Positions 21,735 to 30,737 of a stretch of 64,000 bases of DNA are shown here, piece by piece. This DNA comes from Combretum micranthum. Lineage: Eukaryota; Streptophyta; Magnoliopsida; Myrtales; Combretaceae. How positions within the stretch are numbered: the stretch's first letter is position 1; each line of letters starts with the position of its first letter. The notes beneath the pieces were generated by a model. The model was given only the letters and a program-made list of their open reading frames with translations. It ran no database searches and was not told where the DNA came from. Where the stretch lies: positions 62,001 through 126,000 of the forward strand of contig JAMXBD010001378.1 of assembly GCA_024138025.1 (NCBI GenBank), read 5' to 3'. The position numbers and the translations under genes were made by a program.

Positions 21735-22001
21735 ATGAAGATAGAAAAGCAGAGTATGAATCATATCATACCAAAGCTTCCCTATAGTCTTAATGAAATT
21801 CTTGAAAAAGGAAAACCAAAACAGAAAAAACCAATCTCTTTCAATAATCTTCATTCTGAAATAAAAATTCAAAAAGAAGAAATCAAAGAATTAAAACTCA
21901 TGCAAATGAAGTTGCAACAAGAATTTCTTGGTTTCAAACAAAGTTTAAATCAGGAAGATTCTGATTCTAAGAATGAAGAAAACACTATTGAAAAAATATA
22001 G
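21735..22001 (+). pseudogene. Lys/Glu-rich coiled-coil segment between capsid and protease
   Basis: An 88-residue open stretch with heptad-like spacing (IKIQKEEIKELKLMQMKL) consistent with a short coiled coil. It sits between the capsid tail and the protease of the broken polyprotein. I cannot assign a function. It is a linker or assembly segment by position, not a separate gene. Confidence 0.5.
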
Positions 22002-22019
22002 TCTTCAGAATCTCAGGAT

Positions 22020-22620
22020 CAAGATGATTACCTTTTACATCTTGTAGAAGTAACCACCAGAAAATGGATCATCAACATCACTTTGAAAATCAACAATAAA
22101 TACATCTTGGAAACAACTGCATTATTTGATATCGGAGCAGATTTAAATTGCATAAGAGAAGGGTTAGTACCAACAAAATATTTTGAGAAAACAACCCAAT
22201 CTCTTAGTTCAACTTCTGGTAACAAACTACAAATTGATTTCAAGTTAATAGATGTTAAGATAATGAAAGATAATGTTTCTTATAACACTGCTTTCCTTCT
22301 TGTCAAAAACCTTAAGCAGAATGTTATTCTAGGAACACCTTTCATCAATCTTATCCAACCTTTCAAGGTCAATGATCAAGGCATTGAGACTAAATATTTA
22401 AAAAACAAGATCATTTTTAATTTTGTCTCAAAACCTAGAACAAGGTCATTAAACCAATTAAAGGCAAATTCGATTTCAGAATTGAATTGCATGATTCAAT
22501 CAAAAGAAAAGCATTTGGAATTTTTACAAAATGATTTATCTTTCTGTAAATTTGAAAAACAACTTTAGAAAAAACTCTAAAAGAAAATGTTCTAAATTAC
22601 AAAAAGAAATTCAAAAATCG
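22020..22620 (+). pseudogene. Aspartic protease region of the endogenous caulimovirid
   Basis: The frame at 22083-22568 contains ALFDIGADLNCI, the position of the retropepsin active site, and the flap/second-lobe motif NVILGTPFI about 60 residues on. The catalytic triplet normally reads D-T/S-G; here the middle residue is Ile (codon ATC at 22131-22133), which would be expected to impair activity. The protease would process the viral polyprotein. The frame ends at a stop at 22566-22568 before RT begins. Confidence 0.8.
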
Positions 22621-23500
22621 ATTTGTTCAAACCTACCAAATGCCTTTTGAATCGAAAATGCCATATTGTTGAACTTCCTTATGAAATGATTTTGATGAAA
22701 AGAACATTCCTACCAAGGCAAGACCAACACAAATGAATCAAATTGTTCTAAATCATTGTAAACAAGAAAAAATGATTTATTATAAAAATCCTTAATCAGA
22801 AAGAGTAAATCCCCATGGATTTGCTCGGCTTTTTATGTCAATTTACAAACCTCTCAACACAGCACTCAAATGGATTAGGTATCCAATACCTAATAAAAGA
22901 GATTTACTCAACCGCCTCTATGGTGCTAGAATCTTTTCAAAATTTGATATGAAATCTGGATTCTGGCAAATTCAAATCAATGAAGCCGATAGGTATAAAA
23001 CCGCGTTTACTGTTCCTTTTAGGCAGTATGAATGGAATGTTATGCCATTCGGTCTCAAAAATGCACCTTTTGAGTTCCAGAGAATCATGAATGAAATATT
23101 CAATGATTTCTCCAACTTCATAATAATTTATATTGATGCTAGATCAACACTTCAAGCATGTTAAATTATTATGAACGTTGCTAAGAAAAATGGACTTGTT
23201 GTTTCCCTAACAAAAATTTCTCTTTTTCAAACCAAAATTAGATTTTTGGGATTCAACATCCATAATGGAACTATATTACCAATCCAAAGGTCAATAGAGT
23301 TCACTTCCAAATTTCTTGATGAAATTAAGGATAAGAACCAACTTCAAAGGTTCTTAGGAGGTCTTAATTATGTCGCCGATTTTTTCCCTAACTTAAGTAT
23401 TATCTGCAAACCATTGCATGATAGACTTAAGAAAAATCCTCCTCCTTGGTCTGATAAACATACCAATGTTGTCAGACTTATCAAAACCAAAATCAAAGAA
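22621..23500 (+). pseudogene. Reverse transcriptase region of the endogenous caulimovirid
   Basis: RT blocks are visible: a degraded N-terminus (22620-22830), YPIPNKRDLLNRL, IFSKFDMKSGFWQI (first catalytic Asp present, near 22945), TAFTVPFRQYEWNVMPFGLK, and the palm motif at 23129-23140. The last reads Y-I-D-A instead of Y-I-D-D and is followed by a frame break. The thumb/connection follows in another frame (23171-23620: FLGFNIHNGTI, LQRFLGGLNYVADFFP). The wording is caulimovirid rather than gypsy-like. Loss of the second catalytic Asp and the frame break indicate an inactive enzyme. Confidence 0.88.
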
Positions 23501-23931
23501 ATACCTTGTCTCAATATTGCTGACCTATCTCTACAAAAAATTGTAGAGACTGATGCGTCCGATATTGGTTATGGTGGTATTCTAAAACAAGTCAATAATG
23601 GAAAAGAATGTATAGTCTAATTTGTCTCCAAACACTAGAATGAATGTCAAATGAACTACTCCACTATCAAAAAAGAAATTTTAGCCATTGTTTTAACAAT
23701 TTCAAAATTTCAAGGAGATTTGTTAAATCAAAAGTTTCTTTTAAAAGTTGATTGTAAGTTAGCAAAGAATGTTTTACAAAATGATGTTCAAAATTTGGCT
23801 TCTAAACAGATTTTTGCCAGATGGCAATCAATTTATCCTGTTTTGATTTTGATATTGAACACATCAAAAAAAACACCAATACACTACCTGACTTTCTCAC
23901 CCGTGAATTTCTGCAGGGAGATGCCTCCTAA
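23501..23931 (+). pseudogene. RNase H region of the endogenous caulimovirid
   Basis: This begins with VETDASDIGYGGILKQ (catalytic Asp present, near 23546). It continues, after an in-frame stop at about 23618-23620, with the MNYSTIKKEILAIVLTISKF helix and FLLKVDCKLAK. A frame change is needed near 23850-23880 to reach the end, which overlaps the start of the second ORF. RNase H would remove the RNA template during reverse transcription. Confidence 0.82.
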
Positions 23932-25420
23932 GAAAGACAAGGGAAAGGGGAAAGCAGACCCCCTAAAAAAGAAAGGTCTCACAGACATCAAAACATGGCT
24001 TAATGTAGCCAAACCCTTTACAATAAATGAACCATCCACTCAGGAGGTTCAACCCTCAAAAAATGAACCATCTCAAATGGTTCAATCCCCTTCTCAGAAA
24101 TCTTCCCAATCAACGGAAGATTTATCCTAATTTCTTACCCCTGAATTATTCAAGGCACTGGCAATGGCCCTTAGCCAAGCAAACACCAATCTCATAATGG
24201 CTCCTGAGGCAAAAAATACACCTAACCCTTCAATGGCCTTAGTGGCAAAATGTACAGAAGAGGAAGAGAAACCTGTTAATAAAAAGTCTCTTACAGTGGT
24301 AAACCCACAAGAAAGTGTGGTTCTTTCCCGAAAGAAATCACACCAAAATTTTCAAATAACTGAGGTGGCTTCTTCCTCAAGGAAAGAAATTGTCCCTCAC
24401 AAAAATATTCAAAAATCAGCATTTTTCATAAAAGCCATTTTCAAATATATCCTCTTAGTAGAGAAAGACATATTTGAAAAAGACCCTTATGAATATGCTA
24501 ATAAAATGTTTTCAGAAAAATTCCATTTTATTCTAAATGACATTTTCAAAACTTTAGAATTCTATGAGAAAATTTTAACTGAAACTCAATTAGCTTCCTT
24601 TAAGCATTTTCAACAGAATGGAATAACCCTCTATTCAACTGCTAGAATTCGCAAGGTTTATAACTTTAGTGAATGGACTAGCACATTTGGAAAACAACCC
24701 TATGAACCCATCAATTTTAATATCCCAATCACCAATGCTCAACCTAACCACCGAATGCAATATAATTATTATGATTATAAGCAGGCTTGGTGGAATGCTT
24801 TTTTTCCGTTCAAATGCTACACGGACTCATACATGGCTCATCTTCTTTGACAAATGTTCTTCTAGAAATCTCCCCTACTGGTTTGCAAGCTGGTGGGATG
24901 AATTTGGAGCTGTGAATGAAATCCTTCACCTAAATGCACGGAAAGGTTTCGACGCTTTCTAAAAAATTACACCTTAAAACCCCATGAAAAGTTTTTTAAG
25001 AAAGAAATGATGTTTTTCTTACATATTAGCATTTCATGGGTAATGAGTTGGTTTTATGAATATAAAACCGATAATGCAGCAACCATCCTCACCAGAAGAT
25101 ACAAAGTCAAATGGTGGGATAACTACAGACTTTGGGACAAACTTGAAGAGACTGCTATTATCCAATGGATTAATAGCCATTCAAGCAGCATCTCAATAAT
25201 GTCAACACCTGAACAACATAGCCCCTTCTTCCACGATAAGAGATTTATAATGTCAACCATGTCACAGGCTAAAACACCAGAACAAATAAAGCAGCTTCTG
25301 GAGATGGCCTTGGCAACCCTCAATCAAAGCTCTGCTGAATCATCCAATGATGAAGAATCAAGCATCAGCGGAGACTCCAATGAAGATGATTGTTATGGTA
25401 TCAATTTAGCAGAACCATAA
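23921..25420 (+). pseudogene. Second viral ORF, unknown function (broken)
   Basis: The ATG at 23921 lies inside the last codons of the RNase H frame (shared ATGCCTCCTAA, stop at 23929-23931). The frame runs to 25420 with one in-frame stop (24128-24130), a shift near the T-run at about 24800, and a shift back near 24963-25006, so the ancestral protein was about 500 residues. The start is Lys/Pro-rich, then Ser/Gln-rich. The middle (24400-24950) looks globular and rich in aromatic residues, including FASWWDEFGAV. The end is acidic and Ser-rich (ESSNDEESSISGDSNEDD). I recognise no domain. Florendoviruses are known to carry a downstream ORF of unknown function at this place; a transactivator-like role is only a guess. 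Confidence 0.65.
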
Positions 25421-26160
25421 CAATCATCTTCACCATTATAATAGTGTAGGACTTAAATGTATGAAATACGTAGGTTGTTACATAAGTCATGCACTGTAAT
25501 TACACACCAGCAATTTTCTGATGTACAAACCCTGTACATCTACTATGAATACTGTCTTTTTACTCTCGGAAAAAACTACCGAAAGTAAAACAGTAACACC
25601 TTGATTTCCCTTAAAACTTTTACTGTTCACAACAGTAAAATCACATGACTATCCACTATCTAAATAGTGGATTGTTGGCCATTATGAGTACTGTTCACTA
25701 CAGTACAACCCTTGTTTCCTGCCTTTATAAGCATGATTCTTCTCACATACTTGGCACCAGTTTTTATACGCAATCAGAGAAAAATCCTCCGAGCAATTCT
25801 CATCCCTCTCAAAACCTCTCTCATCTCTCTCAAACACTCTCTCATTCCTCTCACTCACTCTCTCTCTTTCATACACACTCTCTCTCTCTATTAATTCTTA
25901 CGCCTTCTCCTTCATTCTCATTGGTCCCTCAAGATTCACAACACACACACATATGCGTCTGTCTTGAGGTATATGTTCCTCACCTTCAGTATATATAATA
26001 TCTTTTCCATTCAATAAAGAATTTGCTTATGTTCTTGCTTTCTTTATTTATTGCTTCATAAGTAGACCCCTCTTGCTAAGGAATACCTGGCGTGGTGATT
26101 GAAATTTCTTATTATCTGTGTTATTTCTCATATCTTATTATCTGTGTTATTAAATCAGAT
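25421..26160 (+). promoter_or_regulatory. Viral promoter and polyadenylation region
   Basis: No ORF of interest. A TATA box (TTATAAG, 25725-25731) follows a cluster of short perfect palindromes: TACTGTTCACAACAGTA (25621-25637), TCCACTATCTAAATAGTGGA (25652-25671) and GTACTGTTCACTACAGTAC (25688-25706). Downstream is a CT-rich leader (25800-25900) and AATAAA (26013-26018). The distance from TATA to AATAAA is short, as expected for caulimovirids, whose greater-than-genome-length transcript must pass the polyA signal once. Confidence 0.65.
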
Positions 26161-26184
26161 ATATATATATATATATATATATAT
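26159..26184. repeat. TA dinucleotide tract, right junction of the caulimovirid
   Basis: An uninterrupted AT/TA run of about 26 bp beyond the viral 3' region. It matches the TA tract on the left side (about 18166-18185). Confidence 0.85.
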
Positions 26185-28620
26185 AAATGACGGTCAGATA
26201 ATCTCGGCTTGCTCCAATATACCAATACAATTGCTTGAAGATGAAGAGATTTGAGAAACTTGAGCACGCTGATTGATTGTATAGGTCCCATGTATTGGGA
26301 TATAGCACGGCCAAGAGAGAGCTTTTCGCGTCAATTGAAGAATTGAAATCCAAGAATATCCTTGTGTTTTCTAGTGCTTGACCGTGAAAAATGGCCAGAA
26401 AACTTATATTCCAGGATCCAAGAAGTCCATGATCCTAGAGATACTCTTTGGTCAAGCTAGCATTATTGCCATCCGCTTAGATATTAGCATTATTACCACT
26501 AGTTCGTATATAATATATATTACCCACCATTGGGACATTCCTTCTTTTAGAAATATGTTACTATTCTCTATACCACTATCCTCATTTATTATATGCATAA
26601 GCTCCACTTTGGATGGTGTGCAGGAAGATTTTACATTTCATAAATGTTACTTTTTCCAATATTCTTCCTGCCATCGTCTTAAAAATTGCAAGTATAATTA
26701 TTTTGTCTAACGTTTTCTCTTCATTTTTTCAGAAATATCTGTTTGGTTAAATGGAGAATGATGTGATCTCATACTAGAGTAGAGGAGGAATTAAGGAAGA
26801 AAAGGAGGGGGGGAAGGGGGAAGAGAGAGAAAGCAGAGAGAGAGAGATCAAAGACATCAAACCAAATCTAAATAATGGTTTCTTATTTTAATTGGGCTTG
26901 AGAAGTTCTCAAACCATACCCATCCGATCTTTTATGATTGATTTGGAAATGCAAAAGCAAATCAAACTACAAACAAAATCCAAACACAAACCATTTGGAG
27001 ATATGATATCATGTTACATTTATTTTTTCAAATATATTCCTACCTGTCTATAGTAACACAATTTAAAATTTATGATATATCGAGTTATTTTGTTGTTATC
27101 CAAAGCATTGGACTTTATAAGAGGTAGCTGGTAATCAAAAGAAAGGGCAAATGAAATCACCAAATTGATATTAGAAAGACATTTACCAGCCTAATGGGTG
27201 CAAAAAGGAATAATTTCATGGGCAATTAACTCGTATAATAACTAAGAGGTGAAATCAATTATAAAGGGGGGGAAAAGAGTAGAATAGAATTTTCAAAATT
27301 TTCAAAAAAAAAAAGAGAAAAAGAAAGACGATAAAAATAATTAAACAAATATATAGGTAGTTATATAAGAATAATGGTATTTTAACTACGATTTAAAATG
27401 CTTTGGGATAAAAGGACCCATGGTGTAGAATACCAAATCCCTTCTAAACAGGATAGATTAAATGGGAAACAGAACAAGATCTTAGTGAAAAATTACAGGA
27501 AATAAAATCCCTCCACAATTTTCTAGTAAAGTTCTCATAAATTTCATCTATATTTTTTAGATCTGTATTGTCCAATATTATATTTAACCAAATTATTCAA
27601 AAAAGAATTTCCCTTGTCTAGTTTTCACAACTTACAAGCAAAATATTTCATGGGGTTTTAGCTTTACCAAAGATGAAAATTCACATGTTTCAAGGTGAGA
27701 TAGAACTGCCATATGGAAACATACAACCTATGGGATTAATTAAGATTAGGGAATGAACAACTAGAAGTCCGATGTAGGCGTTGATAATAGTTTCGTTTAA
27801 TTTGTTCATATATGTTATTCATGATATATCGCCATTATTATTGTCTGCTTGTCAAAGAAATCGGACTGGCTTCTTCGAGGATTTTGCTTCCTACCAAACA
27901 CGCTTTCTAGCCTATAAGAAATCGACACGACTTACTAGCACAGACACCTTGTCTTAGCCTGCGGTGGTGTTGCTATTGCTAATATTGTTGTTGAGAATAA
28001 GGGTGTCCTATAACTCCGTCGCCATTAACGGCACCGGAATTAACTTCCATTATACACATCATGTGCACGGGGGGCATCAGCATTTCCAAGACTCCACTAC
28101 GCTACACATTACTCATAACGTTGCTTTGATCACAAAGTTTGACTCATAGACACATACATGTGCTTTTGCGATCTAAGTAATCGGATAATTATACCTCAAG
28201 CGCGATCTCTAGAAAAGGGAAAAAATCATTTTTTAAAAAAAAATATTTCCACTTTAGACCTTTAATAAATAAAATTTTATTAAGTATTATATGATATGTG
28301 ATGAGTATCTATCAATAAATGTTCATATATGCATTGTGTGCAAAGTGAAAATGAATCCTCTAAATTATTATTATTATTATTATTATCATCATCATTATTT
28401 CCTCCATTTAATCCATTACGATGATGTCATGTTTAAGTAATGATTAAAAAAATAAAAATAAACAAGTTATTTTGGCGTCAAAAGATATTTTAAGAATCTC
28501 AATTATTGCTTTCTAAATATCGCCAAAAAAAAAAAAAACTATAAATTTCTAAATGGAGGGAAATGTAAAGAAAGTATATTTAGAGGATCAAAATGACAAA
28601 ATCCATGGAAAACACAAGTA
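26185..28620. other. Intergenic sequence upstream of the Dof gene
   Basis: No gene I can support. A short stretch at about 26235-26360 reads on the plus strand as a peptide-like frame (KMKRFEKLEHAD, then after one stop STAKRELFASIEELKSKN), which could be a relic exon, but I recognise no family. There is a purine-rich, GA-repeat stretch at 26780-26850 and an ATT/ATC microsatellite at about 28360-28396. The rest is AT-rich and unique-looking. Confidence 0.5.
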
Positions 28621-28629
28621 ATCGTGGAA

Positions 28630-28978
28630 AATGAGTCATGCGTGCAATATATTTTTAATACTTATATAAGACATAAATATAACGTGTAATAATATCCAAT
28701 AAGATTATTTGATCAATAATATATATATATATGTGTGTGTATCCTTAACTTATAATATTCTCACGAGAAGTAATGATAACCCTACCTTCTTAAAAAACCC
28801 CCGTAACTGTATTCGATCGAAACCACATCCTACTTCCCATCGCCACCATTCGTCTCCTCTCTCTCTCTCTCTCTCGTTCAAGTACATAAAGAAGGAAAAG
28901 GTCGGAGAGAGAAAAGAGTGACTAGCTAGCCTTCTACTTCTCTTTATTGTTTATGTAATTTACAAAGTTTTGGTGATC
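28630..28978 (+). promoter_or_regulatory. Dof gene core promoter and 5' UTR
   Basis: A TATA box candidate, TATATAA, lies at 28663-28669, with TGAGTCA (bZIP/AP1-like) at 28632-28638. A start of transcription near 28700 would give a 5' UTR of about 280 nt containing a TA/TG repeat (28719-28740) and a CT repeat (about 28857-28876). CT-rich leaders are common in plant genes. The assignment is by position only. Confidence 0.45.
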
Positions 28979-29839
28979 ATGGAGAGAGGATGGAAACCCA
29001 ATGTTGAAATATCGCCAAGCTGTCCAAGGTGTGGTTCTTCTAACACTAAATTTTGCTATTACAACAACTACAGCATGACACAACCGAGGTACTTCTGCAA
29101 AGCTTGCAGGAGGTACTGGACCAAAGGTGGCTCCCTCCGGAACGTGCCGGTTGGTGGCGGTTGTCGAAAGAATAGAAGAGGCAAGTCCTTGAGGTTGTCA
29201 AGTGATGCTGGCATCTCAACCAAAAATATGGCTTATGGGATTGCATCTACTGCTATTGTTCCCGGTTCATACGGCATGAGAAGTAACTCCGCAACAAATT
29301 CACCAAGCTCATCCTTTGCAAACGATGGCTCCCACATCGATCTCGCTCGTGTTTATGCAAACTACTTGAATCAACAGGCAGATTCAGCAAATAAATACGA
29401 GGTTCAAGAGTTTTCAAGTGCTCAAGCAGATGCTCATCAACTTCTGTCAAATATAATAAAGGTTGATGAGTCTAGCATTCATCTACTCGACCCAAGTAGC
29501 TTCCTAGAATACGAGGCGATGACTGAACACTTCGGAGAGACACATCTAAACAGAAATAACCACGTTTACCTTAGTGAAATTGAATCGTTTCTAGGGCCTC
29601 ATGGTGGAACTCAGCAATATGGTAGTGATGAAATGAGTTTTACCACGTTGCCAAAATTGCCGAGTGAAGATGCTGTGTCGCAAGACATGTCATGGTCAAA
29701 CCCTAGCCTAATGGGGTATGATACTTTACAAGCACCAGATCTGCCACTTCTTGGAGGACTTGAATCTCAAGATCCAAATATGTTTGTTAGCAACTGGAAG
29801 GAATTTGATTTGCCTGAAGATTCTTTTCCTGGAAAATGA
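28979..29839 (+). CDS. Dof-type zinc-finger transcription factor (DOF3.5-like)
   Basis: A 286-residue intact protein, the only clear host gene here. The Dof domain spans about residues 13-66, with zinc ligands C15, C18, C40 and C43 in the CX2CX21CX2C pattern, followed by [18 protein letters not shown] and a basic CRKNRR segment that serves in DNA contact and nuclear import. Dof proteins bind AAAG-containing promoters in the nucleus. Outside the domain, the short motif [12 protein letters not shown] (about residues 119-130) and the C-terminal end [13 protein letters not shown] resemble Arabidopsis DOF3.5/DOF1.2-type members from memory; the subgroup is an inference. I chose the ATG at 28979 (MERGWKPN), which fits family starts. 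No intron is needed. The extended frame upstream would start only at a TTG. Confidence 0.93.
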   Translation: MERGWKPNVEISPSCPRCGSSNTKFCYYNNYSMTQPRYFCKACRRYWTKGGSLRNVPVGGGCRKNRRGKSLRLSSDAGISTKNMAYGIASTAIVPGSYGMRSNSATNSPSSSFANDGSHIDLARVYANYLNQQADSANKYEVQEFSSAQADAHQLLSNIIKVDESSIHLLDPSSFLEYEAMTEHFGETHLNRNNHVYLSEIESFLGPHGGTQQYGSDEMSFTTLPKLPSEDAVSQDMSWSNPSLMGYDTLQAPDLPLLGGLESQDPNMFVSNWKEFDLPEDSFPGK

Positions 29840-29990
29840 CGCGTAGAGAGTAGAGACGGTGCCTTTTTTTCTTTTTTTTTCTGTGGGATATGCTATAAAT
29901 ACTTATAGGGTTAAAAACAGCAACAAATAATAATCCATATATATAAAGCAAAATATATGTATATACACACACATATACACTTCATTCCCC
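29840..29990 (+). other. 3' UTR of the Dof gene
   Basis: A T-rich tract (29864-29880), TATAAATA-like and AATAATAAT stretches near 29925, and a TA/CA repeat (29940-29980). Any of the A-rich words could serve as a polyadenylation signal; the exact end cannot be set. Confidence 0.4.
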
Positions 29991-30737
29991 AATGATCTGA
30001 TCAAACTTTTACCGTTAGTAAAAATCTGGCCTTGTGAGGTGAAATTTTTCACATTAGTAGGTCTAAATTTTGTCTCAATTGATCTACTAAGGTGAAATTT
30101 TTGCCTCAGATTTTTGCATGAGCAAGTCTACCGTGTTGTTTGTTGGGGGGGGGGGGATTGGGTATGAAATTCACCTCACATATTTTATTGATGCAAATTT
30201 TGCCTACTATAAAAAATTAGACGAAACTGGCCACATGTATGCATACATGAGTCAAATTTCACCTCACACATAGCTGACAAGCCATGTCACTATGAAGTGG
30301 ACGAACCCCATTTATTGTATCACCATGAATCAAAGTTATACGATTGAAAAAAGTAAACAAATGGAACAAATGGTTATGTATTCTACCACATATAGAATCG
30401 TATCTTGTAATCCAAATCAGTCTCTATGAAGTCGACGAACCCCCTCCATTTGACACTTATGCACCTTCCACCAATTCTCTGGTAGTTCAAACTTTTCTTG
30501 CTCATTAAAAACAAGTTACATGTGTTAGTGAATGGTCGAGGCTAGTTTAATGGTTACAAGTATATTTTTAACCGAAAATAAACTTAACATAACTCTTTGG
30601 ATAATGCCATGCTGATAGGCCTTTAGAAATGCTGACCACGCCTCATCTCTAGCTCTTAGAAAAAATAACTTAGTTGATACTCTATGGTGGAGCAAGAATT
30701 CCAACCTAACCATCTGAGGAAATGAGCACATGAGACC
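29991..30737 (-). mobile_element. Probable 3' subterminal region of the CACTA transposon
   Basis: No ORF of note. A short word recurs in both orientations: GTGAGGTGAAATTTTTC (about 30035), AAGGTGAAATTTTTGCCTCA (about 30090), AATTCACCTCACAT (about 30167) and AAATTTCACCTCACACA (about 30254). Inverted and direct copies of a short motif near the end are typical of CACTA elements, which bind their own protein there. A second direct repeat (CTATGAAGTGGACGAACCCC and a variant) is at about 30291 and 30422. I could not find a CACTA terminal inverted repeat, so the left border is uncertain. Confidence 0.4.

Larger units (their letters stand above)
18277..26160 (+). mobile_element. Endogenous pararetrovirus (Caulimoviridae), one nearly complete unit
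   Basis: The order is: tRNA-Met primer site, leader, movement protein, capsid with zinc knuckle, aspartic protease, reverse transcriptase, RNase H, a second ORF, a TATA box and a polyadenylation signal. There is no integrase and no LTR, and a movement protein is present; this combination is diagnostic of the plant pararetrovirus family. The unit is about 7.9 kb, close to the size of a caulimovirid genome. The layout (one long ORF from movement protein to RNase H plus a shorter downstream ORF) recalls florendoviruses; assignment to that genus is inference. Several stops and frame changes break it, so the copy as it stands is defective. Confidence 0.9.

Noticed and set aside
26150..26353. Minus-strand ORF running into the TA microsatellite
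   Set aside because: Its C-terminus is an Ile-Tyr run from the TA repeat; no family is recognised. The opposite-strand peptide traces are mentioned only as a possible relic.
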